Below, piece by piece: positions 1 through 8,532 of a stretch of 34,659 nucleotides of DNA. Numbering within the stretch: position 1 is the stretch's first letter; each line of letters starts with the position of its first letter. The DNA is from an uncultured Bacilli bacterium (lineage in GTDB: Bacteria > Bacillota_I > Bacilli_A > RF39 > UBA660). Both the position numbers and the translations under genes were made by a program. The stretch lies in contig CALVQK010000013.1 of assembly GCA_944358305.1 (NCBI GenBank), forward strand, positions 1 to 34,659, written 5' to 3'. The notes under the pieces were generated by a model. That model saw nothing but the letters and a program-made list of their open reading frames with translations, did no database searches and had not been told where the DNA came from.

Positions 1-876
1 TTTGATCCTGTTACTAAGAAAAGAGCAAGTGGTGTAACTTTAGTAGATGGAAAATATTATTTCTTTGGGATAAAATATGGTAAAAAGATGTATGGTTGGA
101 TAAATAATAATGGTACATATTATTATGCAGATCCTACAATAGGAGAGCTTGCTACTGATTGGACTGTTATTGATGGTAAAAGATATTTCTTTGGTCTTAC
201 TACAAAGCGAATGATGAAAGGAAAACTTACATATCCTGTTGATGGTAAAGTGTATTATTTAAATCCTAATACTGGGGAATTGGTTACAGGACATCAAGTA
301 ATAAATGGTAATGATTATTATTGTGATGAATTTGGAGTTTTAGAAAAAATTCAATATAATCCTCCATATTATAATCAGAAAGATGCACAATGGGAATATT
401 TAAATTATGGTTTAGGTGTTTTTCGTTCTACTGGTTGTGCTCCTACTGTTATGGCTATGGCTTTTTCAAGTATTTTAGGGAAAACTATTTTACCTACTGA
501 CGTTGCTAATTATCTTTATTATAATACTAATGAATTTAATAAATATATTAAAGGATCTACTGGTATGGCAATAATTTATGCTAGTAATTATTATCATGTT
601 AGATATACACCTCTTACTTCAAAAGAAACATTAGCATTGGCTTTAAGTGAAGGAAAATTAGTTTTTGCAGCGATGGGAAATGGTAGGTTTGCTACTACTA
701 CATATAATCATGCTATTCTTTTGAGCAGGTACCAAGATGGCCAAACTTATGCCTATGACCCTTTGGATTCTTCAAAGAATGGTTGGGTTGATATAAATAT
801 AATTATTAATGAGCAAAGCAAGGATCCAGATGATTCTAGGGGCGGTTCTAATTTTTATGCATTAGAGGAATATTAG
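1..876 (+). CDS. Cell-wall-repeat protein with C-terminal C39-like cysteine peptidase domain (5' partial)
   Basis: The reading frame is open from base 1, so the start lies upstream of the window. The visible N-terminal part (about bases 1-350) is a series of aromatic and glycine-rich repeats (DGKYYFF, NNGTYYYADP, DGKVYYLNP), typical of choline-binding-type cell wall repeats. The rest resembles the Peptidase_C39_2 fold. It has a likely catalytic Cys in STGCAPTVMA (codon 436-438), a His in YNHAILLS (codon 709-711) and an Asp in YDPLD. Families of this layout are secreted and held on the surface by the repeats, where they cleave or process peptides. The substrate cannot be told. It is followed by its own intergenic region with a promoter for the next operon, so it is probably not part of the polymer operon. 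The signal peptide, if any, is outside the window. Confidence 0.85.
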   Translation, partial: FDPVTKKRASGVTLVDGKYYFFGIKYGKKMYGWINNNGTYYYADPTIGELATDWTVIDGKRYFFGLTTKRMMKGKLTYPVDGKVYYLNPNTGELVTGHQVINGNDYYCDEFGVLEKIQYNPPYYNQKDAQWEYLNYGLGVFRSTGCAPTVMAMAFSSILGKTILPTDVANYLYYNTNEFNKYIKGSTGMAIIYASNYYHVRYTPLTSKETLALALSEGKLVFAAMGNGRFATTTYNHAILLSRYQDGQTYAYDPLDSSKNGWVDINIIINEQSKDPDDSRGGSNFYALEEY

Positions 877-898
877 AATATATAGGTGTTTTGCTTTA

Positions 899-927
899 TT
901 GTAAAAGCTGACAATATTTGCTATACT
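899..927 (+). promoter_or_regulatory. Sigma-A-type promoter for the envelope-polymer operon
   Basis: TTGTAA (899-904), a 17-base spacer and TATACT (922-927). It lies between the peptidase gene and the first polymer gene and would give a leader of about 40 bases before the GTG start at 973. No terminator for the upstream gene is clear, so some read-through is possible. Confidence 0.6.
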
Positions 928-972
928 AATGACATATGATTTTCTATTTATAATAAAGGAAGAGTTGATAGA

Positions 973-2289
973 GTGAAAAAATTGAACATTACTTTTTGTA
1001 GTTTTCCGGATTTTTCTGGTAATGCTAAGGCTTTGTATAATTATATGAAAAAGAAATATAAAGATGGTATGAACTATACTTGGATTGTTACTTCTGAAGT
1101 TTTTAAAGAAAAATTAAGTTCTAAAAATATTAATGCTATAGTTTTAGGTACTGATGAGTTTAAAAAATATATAAAGAAAACTGATGTTTTTTTTACTACA
1201 CATTGTAATTTAACTGGTGATAAGACTGACAAAGCAATGTATATAGAATTATGGCATGGAATTAGTTCAAAAAAAGTTGGTTTTATGATGAGTAATATTT
1301 CTAATGCTGATAAGGCATGGTATGAGCATTTAAGCAAAACAGTTGACTATTTTATTGTTCCATCTGAATTTTGGACGACTATTTTTTCTGCCAGATTTAA
1401 TGTTAATATTAAACAAGTATTACCACTTGGTTATCCTAAGTTAGATTTTATAAAAAATAAGAAAGCTTCTAAAAATTTATCTAAATTACTTAATAAAGAT
1501 TTATCTAATTATAAGAAAATTATATTTTATATGCCTACCTTTAGAAAAGGTTGTGGTAGAGAAGATGGTATTGTAGCTGTTAATAACATTTTAAATTTAT
1601 ATAGTTATGATGAACAAAAACTAATTTCTTTTTTAGAAAAAAATAACTATTTATTATGTATAAAAGAACATCCTAGTGAGGAAGTACAATTTTCTACTAC
1701 AATAGTATCTGATAATATTATTTTAATTGAAAATAGTAAACTGGAAGAAATGTACTTTGATGTTTATGATATTTTAGATGCAGCTGATTTGCTTATTACA
1801 GATTATTCTTCTTTAGGAATTGAGTTTTTATATTTAAATAAGCCTTGCGTTTATTTAAATACTGATGTAGATTCTTATAATCAAAGTAGGGGGATTTGTT
1901 ATAATAATTATGAATTTTGGCTTACTGATGGTGTTAACACTCTAGATAGTTTATTAAATAAGATTGATCAATATTTTTCTTGTAATGATAATTTGCCATT
2001 AGAATTAGAAGAAAAAAGAAATCTATGGTTTGGGAACTTAAAGAATGGTGGTTGTGAAAATATTTGTTCTTATTTTTTTAGTGATGACGGTAAGTTGAAA
2101 GTTAAACCTTATATTAATTCTAATCGACAAGTAGTTTATTTAAATAAAAAAATTGAAAAACTTGAGGAGAAAAAGAAATATTACGAGAGACTTAGTAAAC
2201 AAAGAAAAGAAGAACTTGATTTAGTTTATAATTCTAAATCATGGAAATTATTAGAAAAGTTAAGAAAGATTAAGAATTATAAGAGGTGA
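973..2289 (+). CDS. CDP-glycerol glycerophosphotransferase family protein (TagB/TagF-like)
   Basis: This 438-residue protein matches the Glyphos_transf (CDP-glycerol:poly(glycerophosphate) transferase) family. Landmarks in order are ELWHGISSK with the family's conserved His (residue 95), PLGYPKLD, FYMPTFRKG, IKEHPSEE and the C-terminal signature DILDAADLLITDYSS followed by FLYLNKPCVYLN. Family members add glycerol- or ribitol-phosphate units to a lipid-linked acceptor at the inner membrane face during teichoic acid synthesis. About 45 C-terminal residues form a charged coiled coil ending in SKSWKLLEKL, a tail seen on various bacterial surface glycosyltransferases. The start is GTG with AAAGGA upstream. 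It is first in an operon containing a TarI/IspD-like enzyme and a TagGH-like exporter, which supports a teichoic-acid-like polymer. Primase and polymerase roles cannot be separated from sequence. Confidence 0.85.
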   Translation: MKKLNITFCSFPDFSGNAKALYNYMKKKYKDGMNYTWIVTSEVFKEKLSSKNINAIVLGTDEFKKYIKKTDVFFTTHCNLTGDKTDKAMYIELWHGISSKKVGFMMSNISNADKAWYEHLSKTVDYFIVPSEFWTTIFSARFNVNIKQVLPLGYPKLDFIKNKKASKNLSKLLNKDLSNYKKIIFYMPTFRKGCGREDGIVAVNNILNLYSYDEQKLISFLEKNNYLLCIKEHPSEEVQFSTTIVSDNIILIENSKLEEMYFDVYDILDAADLLITDYSSLGIEFLYLNKPCVYLNTDVDSYNQSRGICYNNYEFWLTDGVNTLDSLLNKIDQYFSCNDNLPLELEEKRNLWFGNLKNGGCENICSYFFSDDGKLKVKPYINSNRQVVYLNKKIEKLEEKKKYYERLSKQRKEELDLVYNSKSWKLLEKLRKIKNYKR

Positions 2290-2294
2290 TGAAA

Positions 2295-2990
2295 ATGAAA
2301 ACATTTGCTATTATTCCTATAGCTGGTAAGGGAGTTAGGTTTGGTTCTAATTTACCTAAACAATTTATTGAAGTTTATGGCAAACCATTATTTATTTATA
2401 CATTAGAAAAGTTTCAAAATAATTGTGATGTGGATTACATATTAATTGCTTGTTCTAAAGATAATATGCAAATAGTTAAATGCTTGATAGATAAGTATAA
2501 ATTAACTAAGGTATATAAGTTAGTAGAAGGTGGCTCTGTTCAAATAGAATCTATTATAAATTGTATAAAATCAGTAGATGATGAACTTTCTTTGGATGAC
2601 AAGATAATTGTTCATGTTGGTAATCGTCCTAATCTAAGTGACGAACTTATTTCTAGGTGTTTAAAAAAATATGATGAAATAGGGCCTTTGTCTACAGTAG
2701 TTCCTTGTATTGAAGTTATGGTTAATACGGAGAATGATAGCATCATACCAAGGGATAAGACAGTTAGAGTGCAAACTCCACAAGTTTATTCTTTTGGTGA
2801 TTTAAAAAGTATTATATATAACGTCGATTTAAATAATATAAAAGCGAGCACATTGTGTGACTTATTAATTTTAAACAATAAGAAGGTTAGTTTTGTAGAT
2901 GGAGAATTAGCAAATTTTAAAATTACATATAAAGAGGATTTAAATATTTTTAAAGCTATTGTATTTAGCCGACAAAATAAGGAAAATTAA
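2295..2990 (+). CDS. IspD/TarI-like cytidylyltransferase with a divergent active site
   Basis: A 231-residue protein of the IspD/TarI nucleotidyltransferase fold, which makes CDP-activated alcohols such as CDP-ribitol or CDP-methylerythritol. The start ATG at 2295 is chosen because AAGAGG at 2281-2286 lies 8 bases upstream; an ATG at 2289 is too close. Conserved features are the loop AGKGVRFGSNLPKQF (Arg15, Lys22), the TVRVQTPQ segment (Arg158) and NFKIT (Lys209). Two usually conserved sites are altered. The HDAxRP motif reads HVGNRP (residues 107-112), losing its Asp, and the GGxxRxxS segment reads GGSVQIES, losing its Arg. The TDD-like segment is also not recognisable. The context suggests an activated polyol phosphate for the neighbouring transferase. 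The changes leave open reduced activity, a different substrate or a non-catalytic role. Confidence 0.75.
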   Translation: MKTFAIIPIAGKGVRFGSNLPKQFIEVYGKPLFIYTLEKFQNNCDVDYILIACSKDNMQIVKCLIDKYKLTKVYKLVEGGSVQIESIINCIKSVDDELSLDDKIIVHVGNRPNLSDELISRCLKKYDEIGPLSTVVPCIEVMVNTENDSIIPRDKTVRVQTPQVYSFGDLKSIIYNVDLNNIKASTLCDLLILNNKKVSFVDGELANFKITYKEDLNIFKAIVFSRQNKEN

Positions 2991-3015
2991 GCTATAAGAT
3001 GAGAGGAAAAAACAG

Positions 3016-4137
3016 ATGAAACAAAGACAATATTATAAAAGTTTTGATATTTTAAAATTTATTTGTGCAATTATAATCGCTTGTGTTTATCATTATCAAA
3101 ATGATTTTCCCGATGTTACATTATTTGCAAATGTTCCTTTTGTAAATAAGTTATCAATGTATGGATATATGTTAGTTGAACTTTTTTTTATAATTTCTGG
3201 TTTTCTTTTTTTTGTTAGTTATTTTAATAAAATTAAGGATAATGATATGAATATTAAAACTTTTTTAAAAAAAAGATATACTAGATTAATTTTTGTAGTA
3301 GGAATTACAACTTTTATAATGTTTATCTTACAACAAGTTTATTATTTAAGAAATGGTACTTTCTGGATATGGGGAAATAATGATTTGGGAAATTTATTAT
3401 TACAACTTGTTGGTATTCAACACTGGTTAGAACCAAATATAGTTTCGTTGAATAATGCAGTATGGTATATTAGTGTTTTGCTTCTTTGTTATATAGTTTT
3501 CTTTTATATTTCTAAATTAGTTGTGAAAAAGAAAAATATATTTATATTTTTACTTCCAGTTGTAGTGGCCTTATTAGTACAGAATTATGGTTTAAATATT
3601 CCTTTTTTAAATTATAATGTTACTAGAGGCTTAGTTTCTTTTGGTCTTGGTGTATTTCTTGGCTGTTTGAGTATCAACTTAAAAAATAAGAAGTTTATGT
3701 CTATATTTTCTTTTATTGCTTTGCTTATAATAGGATTATCTTATATTTTCCTTGGTGATCCTATAGTCGGTGATTTATTATTCTTTTTGACATTTATTAT
3801 ATATCCTTTATTAATATTATTTTTAATAAGTATAGATAATAAACTTAAATTTATTAATAATAAAGTTACAAAGTATTTGGGAAATCTTTCTTTTGGTATT
3901 TATTTGTGGAATTTACCTATTCAACTTGCTACTATTCTTTTAAATCAAATTTTTAAATTTAATTTTAATTATAATTCATTGCTATTTTTCTTTATTCAAC
4001 TTGTAATTCATATTTTGATTGCTGTTGTATCTTATCATTTATTTGAGCGAAAGTTACTTCCTTTCTTTGAGAAAAAATTTATAAGAATTATAAGTTTTTT
4101 GACGAAAACCAATGAAATAAATGTCAAAGGTTTTTAA
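3016..4137 (+). CDS. Acyltransferase 3 family membrane protein (probable polymer O-acyltransferase)
   Basis: A 373-residue polytopic protein with about ten hydrophobic segments and the N-terminal signature of the acyltransferase 3 (OafA/NodX) family: a charged-aromatic start (YKSFDILKF) and a conserved His (residue 26) in the first membrane segment. Family members carry acyl groups, usually acetyl, across the membrane to sugars or polymer residues. AGAGG precedes the ATG. The gene sits between the cytidylyltransferase and the exporter, so decoration of the exported polymer is the natural inference. The acceptor and acyl group are not visible from sequence. It lacks the C-terminal SGNH domain of some relatives, consistent with a membrane-only enzyme. 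Confidence 0.8.
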   Translation: MKQRQYYKSFDILKFICAIIIACVYHYQNDFPDVTLFANVPFVNKLSMYGYMLVELFFIISGFLFFVSYFNKIKDNDMNIKTFLKKRYTRLIFVVGITTFIMFILQQVYYLRNGTFWIWGNNDLGNLLLQLVGIQHWLEPNIVSLNNAVWYISVLLLCYIVFFYISKLVVKKKNIFIFLLPVVVALLVQNYGLNIPFLNYNVTRGLVSFGLGVFLGCLSINLKNKKFMSIFSFIALLIIGLSYIFLGDPIVGDLLFFLTFIIYPLLILFLISIDNKLKFINNKVTKYLGNLSFGIYLWNLPIQLATILLNQIFKFNFNYNSLLFFFIQLVIHILIAVVSYHLFERKLLPFFEKKFIRIISFLTKTNEINVKGF

Positions 4138-4179
4138 TTATTTAAAATATATGTTATTATAATTGTGAGGTGTTATTTA

Positions 4180-4992
4180 ATGACAAACATGAAAAATATT
4201 ATTGCAAATTTTAAACATTACTGGTTTTTAATGACTCAATTAATATCTAGAGATTTTAAAGTTAAATATAAAAGATCTGTTTTGGGTGTTGTATGGAGTC
4301 TTTTGTATCCAATATTATTATTAACTGTTATGGCAATTGTTTTCTCGCAAATGTTTAGATTTCAAGTTGAGGGAGTAAACTATATTGTTTATTTAATGAC
4401 TGGTATTATTATGTGGAATTATTTTAGTGAAGCTTCAAATACAGCGATGACATCTGTTGTTTCTAATTTTTCACTTATAAATAAAGTTTATATTCCAAAA
4501 TATATATTTCCAGTTGCTAAATGTATATTTGTAGGTATTAATTTTGTTCTTACTTTAATACCATGGTTAATAATTATTTTGTTATCTAATTTTGGACTTG
4601 GACAATATCCATGCAGTTTTAATATTTATTATTTATTATTACCATATATATTTTTATGCTTATTTATATTTACAGTAGGAGTAAGCTTATTTTTATCATG
4701 TGTTTCCGTATTTTTAAGAGATGTCTTTTATATTTATGGTATAGTTTTGACAATGTGGAATTATTTAACTCCAGTTTTCTATAGTATTGAAATATTACCT
4801 GCTACTTTACAAACATTATTTAAGTTTAATCCTCTATATCAATTTTTAACTGCTGCTAGAGAAATAGTACTATATGGTAGAGCACCATCTATTTTAACTT
4901 TGGTATTATTGGGAGTAATTGCCCTTGTTACTTTGATAATTGGAGCAATTGTCTTTAAGAAAAATCAGGATAAATTTATCTACTATGTATAA
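4180..4992 (+). CDS. ABC-2 type polysaccharide/teichoic acid export permease (TagG/Wzm-like)
   Basis: A 270-residue membrane protein with six predicted transmembrane segments and the ABC2_membrane signature of TagG/RfbA-type permeases: an amphipathic N-terminus, SRDFKVKYKRSVLGVVWSL before the first segment, and NPLYQFLTAAREIVLYG near the end. ATG 4180 is preferred over an in-frame GTG at 4165 because GTGAGGTG lies 8 bases upstream. The partner ATPase follows after 11 bases. In known systems this pair exports lipid-linked wall teichoic acid or O-polysaccharide. That fits the phosphotransferase upstream. Confidence 0.88.
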   Translation: MTNMKNIIANFKHYWFLMTQLISRDFKVKYKRSVLGVVWSLLYPILLLTVMAIVFSQMFRFQVEGVNYIVYLMTGIIMWNYFSEASNTAMTSVVSNFSLINKVYIPKYIFPVAKCIFVGINFVLTLIPWLIIILLSNFGLGQYPCSFNIYYLLLPYIFLCLFIFTVGVSLFLSCVSVFLRDVFYIYGIVLTMWNYLTPVFYSIEILPATLQTLFKFNPLYQFLTAAREIVLYGRAPSILTLVLLGVIALVTLIIGAIVFKKNQDKFIYYV

Positions 4993-5003
4993 GGAGGAAG
5001 TTT

Positions 5004-5744
5004 ATGATTAAGTTAGAGCATGTATCAATGAAATTTAATTTGGGTATTGAAAAAGAGTTTTCTATTAAACAAGCTTTTGTTAATTTCTTTAGTTTTAATA
5101 AACCAAAAAAGAAAAAAGAAGAATTTTGGGCTTTGAAAGATGTTTCTTTTAGTGTAAAAAAAGGTGAAGTGGTAGGATTAATAGGTAGTAATGGAGCAGG
5201 TAAGTCTACTTTATTAAAAGTTGTAAGTGGTGTTATGAAACCAACTAAAGGAAAAGTAACAGTTAATGGTGTTATTTCTCCAATGATTGAACTTGGTGCT
5301 GGTTTTGATTCTGAACTTACAGCTAGAGAAAATATTTTCTTGAATGGTGCAATTTTAGGATATTCTAAAGAATTCTTGGAGTCTAAGTTTGAGGAGATAG
5401 TTGAATTTTCGGAATTACGTGATTTTTTAGATGTACCTGTTAAAAACTTTTCTTCAGGTATGACGGCAAAACTTGCTTTTTCGATTGCGACTATTGTTAA
5501 TCCAGAGATTTTAATTGTTGATGAAATTTTATCGGTTGGTGATATTAAATTTCAAGAAAAAAGTAAACATAAAATGTTGGAAATGATTAAAGGTGGTACA
5601 ACAGTACTTTATGTTTCTCACTCACTTGATTCAATTAGAGAATTATGTGATCGAGTTATTTGGCTAGAACATGGCAAAATTATAAAAATTGGAGATACTA
5701 AAGAAATATGTAAAGAGTATTATGATGCTCAAATGAAAAAGTAG
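5004..5744 (+). CDS. ABC transporter ATPase for polymer export (TagH/Wzt-like)
   Basis: A 246-residue nucleotide-binding subunit with Walker A (IGSNGAGKST), a variant ABC signature (NFSSGMTAKLAF), Walker B (ILIVDEI) and an H-loop (LYVSHS). The inserted stretch GVISPMIELGAGFDSELTA and the VWLEHGKI ending are typical of the TagH/KpsT/Wzt polymer-export subfamily. It lacks the C-terminal extension of many TarH and Wzt proteins, so it likely does not recognise a polymer cap itself. AAGGAGG begins at the stop codon of the permease gene, so the two are translationally close. Confidence 0.9.
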   Translation: MIKLEHVSMKFNLGIEKEFSIKQAFVNFFSFNKPKKKKEEFWALKDVSFSVKKGEVVGLIGSNGAGKSTLLKVVSGVMKPTKGKVTVNGVISPMIELGAGFDSELTARENIFLNGAILGYSKEFLESKFEEIVEFSELRDFLDVPVKNFSSGMTAKLAFSIATIVNPEILIVDEILSVGDIKFQEKSKHKMLEMIKGGTTVLYVSHSLDSIRELCDRVIWLEHGKIIKIGDTKEICKEYYDAQMKK

Positions 5745-5757
5745 GAGGTAGATCTAT

Positions 5758-7551
5758 ATGCAAAAATATATACATCTAGTATGGTTTGGAGGGAAGCCAT
5801 ATACTAAGCTTACTAAGAAATGTATTAAGAGTTGGGAAAAATATTTACCTGATTTTGAAATTATTGAATGGAATGAAAATAATGTTGATTTAAATGAATG
5901 TCCATTTATTAAAGAAGCTTATGAGAATAAAAAATGGGCTTTTGTAGCTGATTATGTTAGAACGAAAGCAATTTATGAGATGGGTGGAATCTATTTAGAT
6001 ACGGATATGATTATTACTAAGAATATAGATTTTTTACTTGATAAAGAAACGTTTCTTGGAGTGGAAGATTCAATGATGGTAAATGCTGCTGTTTGGGGAG
6101 CTTCTAAACCTAAGACATATTTTGCTAAAAGAATGTTAGATTATTATAGAAGTTTAGAACATTTTGAAACTGATGATCTTTATAAAATATCTATCCCAAG
6201 AATAATTACAAAGATTTTAGATGAGTTTGATTTTGATCCTACTAAAAATGAGATTCAAGTATTGCATAAAAATATATATGTTTATCCAAGAGATTATTTT
6301 TATCCTTTATCATATAATTTTAAAAACAATAAATTTACAGAAAATACTTGTATGATTCATTATTTTGATGCAACTTGGATTCCTAAATATGAACAAATAG
6401 AAATGAAAATGGTAAGAAAATTTGGGGCTAAAAATACAGCACGTATTTTAAAAGTATATCGTTTTATGAAAAGAAATGTTAAAAGATGTGCTAAGGTTTG
6501 TTTATTTCCAGTTGTTTTATATAGACGTTATAAAAGAAAAATTAGTCCTAAATATTTAGAAAATTTAAGTAATGCGTTGGATGATATTTCTAAGATTAAA
6601 AGTGATTATTTAGTTATGCATAATCCTGAATGGTTAGGTGTAACTAGTGCAACTATAGAGCTTTTTGATAGTAGGGTTAGATGTGGTGAATTGTTAAGAG
6701 ATAAAGATGTAAAAAAGGTAGGAGAGGCAATTTTAAATAGTAAAGTTAAACAGGTAGTATTTAGTGCTATGTGTTTAGGATGGAAAGAGCTAGCTATATA
6801 TTTAAAAGAGGAAAATCCGAAAATAAAAGTTAAAGTATTTTGGCATGGTTCAAACTCTCAAGTATCAGAACCATATGGTTGGAAAAGAAATATTGAGATT
6901 ATTGAACTTCATAAGGAAAGAATTATTGATGTTTTTGCAACATGTAAAGAAAATATTATTCCTTTTTATGAACATGAAGGGTATAAAACAACTCTTATAT
7001 TAAATAATGTTATTTTGCCTAAAAAAATTAAACCGAATCCTCCAAAAGATATAGTTAGACTTGGCATATATGCTGCTAAATGTGATGATTGGCGTAAAAA
7101 TATGTTTGCTCAACTTGCAAGTGCTGTTTTAATACCTAATGCTGTTATTGATATGGTACCATTAAATGCAGAAGCTAAGAAGTTTGCTGATGATTTAGGT
7201 ATAAGATTAGAAGGGTTAGATAAACCAATTCCAAGGGATGAGTTACTTCTTAGAATGAGTAAAAATACAATTAATTTATATGTTACATATTCTGAATGTG
7301 CTCCAATGTTACCACTTGAAAGTTTTGAAGTAGGAGTTCCTTGTATTTCTGGTAATAATCATCATTATTTTAAAAATACAGAATTAAAAGATTACGTTAT
7401 TTTAAATAATGAAGAAAATCCAGTTTTAATTGCTGAGCAAGTAAAAAAATGTTTAGATAACAAAGATAAAGTTATGAAATGGTATAAAGATTGGAAAAAA
7501 GAAAATGATAGAAAAAGTAAAGAAAGTGTTAAACGCTTCTTGGAGATGTAG
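5758..7551 (+). CDS. Two-domain glycosyltransferase: GT32-like GT-A domain fused to a GT-B domain
   Basis: A 597-residue protein with two catalytic-type domains. Residues 1 to about 230 match the GT32/Och1-like capsular sugar transferase type: start IHLVWFGGKPY, then ADYVRTKAIYEMGGIYLDTD with the DxD motif at 81-83 that binds nucleotide sugar through a metal. After a basic linker, residues about 275-597 look like a GT-B (GT4-like) enzyme. This part has FWHGSN in the N-terminal lobe and a C-terminal lobe with SECAPMLPLESFEVGVPCISGN, in which the two Glu residues fit the donor-binding E-x7-E pattern. The protein has no membrane segment and likely acts in the cytoplasm on the lipid-linked polymer. 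The next gene is a shorter paralogue of the second domain. Confidence 0.8.
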   Translation: MQKYIHLVWFGGKPYTKLTKKCIKSWEKYLPDFEIIEWNENNVDLNECPFIKEAYENKKWAFVADYVRTKAIYEMGGIYLDTDMIITKNIDFLLDKETFLGVEDSMMVNAAVWGASKPKTYFAKRMLDYYRSLEHFETDDLYKISIPRIITKILDEFDFDPTKNEIQVLHKNIYVYPRDYFYPLSYNFKNNKFTENTCMIHYFDATWIPKYEQIEMKMVRKFGAKNTARILKVYRFMKRNVKRCAKVCLFPVVLYRRYKRKISPKYLENLSNALDDISKIKSDYLVMHNPEWLGVTSATIELFDSRVRCGELLRDKDVKKVGEAILNSKVKQVVFSAMCLGWKELAIYLKEENPKIKVKVFWHGSNSQVSEPYGWKRNIEIIELHKERIIDVFATCKENIIPFYEHEGYKTTLILNNVILPKKIKPNPPKDIVRLGIYAAKCDDWRKNMFAQLASAVLIPNAVIDMVPLNAEAKKFADDLGIRLEGLDKPIPRDELLLRMSKNTINLYVTYSECAPMLPLESFEVGVPCISGNNHHYFKNTELKDYVILNNEENPVLIAEQVKKCLDNKDKVMKWYKDWKKENDRKSKESVKRFLEM

Positions 7552-7569
7552 GGTAGGAGGTAATAATTT

Positions 7570-8505
7570 ATGACAATAGAAGGGTTAAATAAACTTACTA
7601 AAGGTTCTTATCTTGTTTTATTACCTAGTGTTGATTATGATATTAAAGATAGTGTAGAGTTTAGTTTTGATAATGTTATATATTTAGATTTTGAACTAAG
7701 TGAAGATGATGCTAATATAATTATAGAATTTGTTAATGATAAAGGCAGTAAACTAATAATTTTTGATTGGTCTGAAGATTATCGTTTAATTTTACCTTAT
7801 ATTAGTAAAAAAAGAGAAATTAAATGGGTTTATAAAAATAATTTGGCAGGCTTGACAACTGGAGGGGTTAGAGCTACTTTTACTAGAATTATGGAATTTT
7901 ATGATCGTAATATAGTTAAAGAAATAGCATGTCTTGATAAATCTACAAGTATTGTATTAAAAAAAGCAGGTTATAAAGCTAGTCATCTTTTACTTGATGT
8001 AAAAACTAAAGAAAGAAAAAATAAGAAAAGTAATTCTATTGGTTTAATAGGTGATGATTATAATCCTAATCATAATACTTATAATCAGCTTAGTGCTTTA
8101 AAATTAGTGGATTATGATTATTGTAAAATAGTTCTTAATATGCCTGCTACTAAACATTTTATTGATTTCTTTGAAATAAAAGCTAAAGAGGTTAATAGTA
8201 CTTTTAATGCTCTTATTGATAATGATATTAATCTTTATTGTAATTTTACATTTAATAATATGGAATTAATACTAAAAAGTTTAGATTTAGGTATTCCTTG
8301 TTTGTTAGGTAATACTGATATTTTTGATGATTATCCAAAGCTAAAACAATATTTAGTTTTAGATAGTGATGATGATATAGGTGAGATTGCCGATAAAATA
8401 AAAAATATTAGAAAAAATAAGGATACTATTTTAAAAGAATATGAGAAATATAGAAAAGAATATACAAAAGAAAGTAAGAAATTAATAAATACTTTTTTAA
8501 AATAA
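7570..8505 (+). CDS. Degenerate GT-B glycosyltransferase-like protein, paralogue of the preceding C-terminal domain
   Basis: A 311-residue protein that aligns by eye along its whole length with residues about 275-597 of the previous gene product. The C-terminal parts share INLY, then GxPCxxGN, LKxY, IAxxxK, NKD and a closing KExxxxSK segment. The residues expected for catalysis are not kept. The HGS loop of the neighbour is replaced by KNN, and the segment holding the two donor-binding Glu residues (SECAPMLPLES) reads FNNMELILKS. It has its own ribosome binding site (GGTAGGAGG) and an intact frame, so it is maintained as a protein. A non-catalytic partner of the neighbouring transferase is plausible, but an unusual active enzyme cannot be excluded. 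Confidence 0.65.
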   Translation: MTIEGLNKLTKGSYLVLLPSVDYDIKDSVEFSFDNVIYLDFELSEDDANIIIEFVNDKGSKLIIFDWSEDYRLILPYISKKREIKWVYKNNLAGLTTGGVRATFTRIMEFYDRNIVKEIACLDKSTSIVLKKAGYKASHLLLDVKTKERKNKKSNSIGLIGDDYNPNHNTYNQLSALKLVDYDYCKIVLNMPATKHFIDFFEIKAKEVNSTFNALIDNDINLYCNFTFNNMELILKSLDLGIPCLLGNTDIFDDYPKLKQYLVLDSDDDIGEIADKIKNIRKNKDTILKEYEKYRKEYTKESKKLINTFLK

Positions 8506-8532
8506 TAAATACTTAAGAAAGGTAGTAATACA

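Noticed and set aside
1074..1337. Open frame of 87 codons on the minus strand inside the glycerophosphotransferase gene
   Set aside because: It lies wholly antisense to a well-supported gene, has no ribosome binding site and no recognisable protein features.
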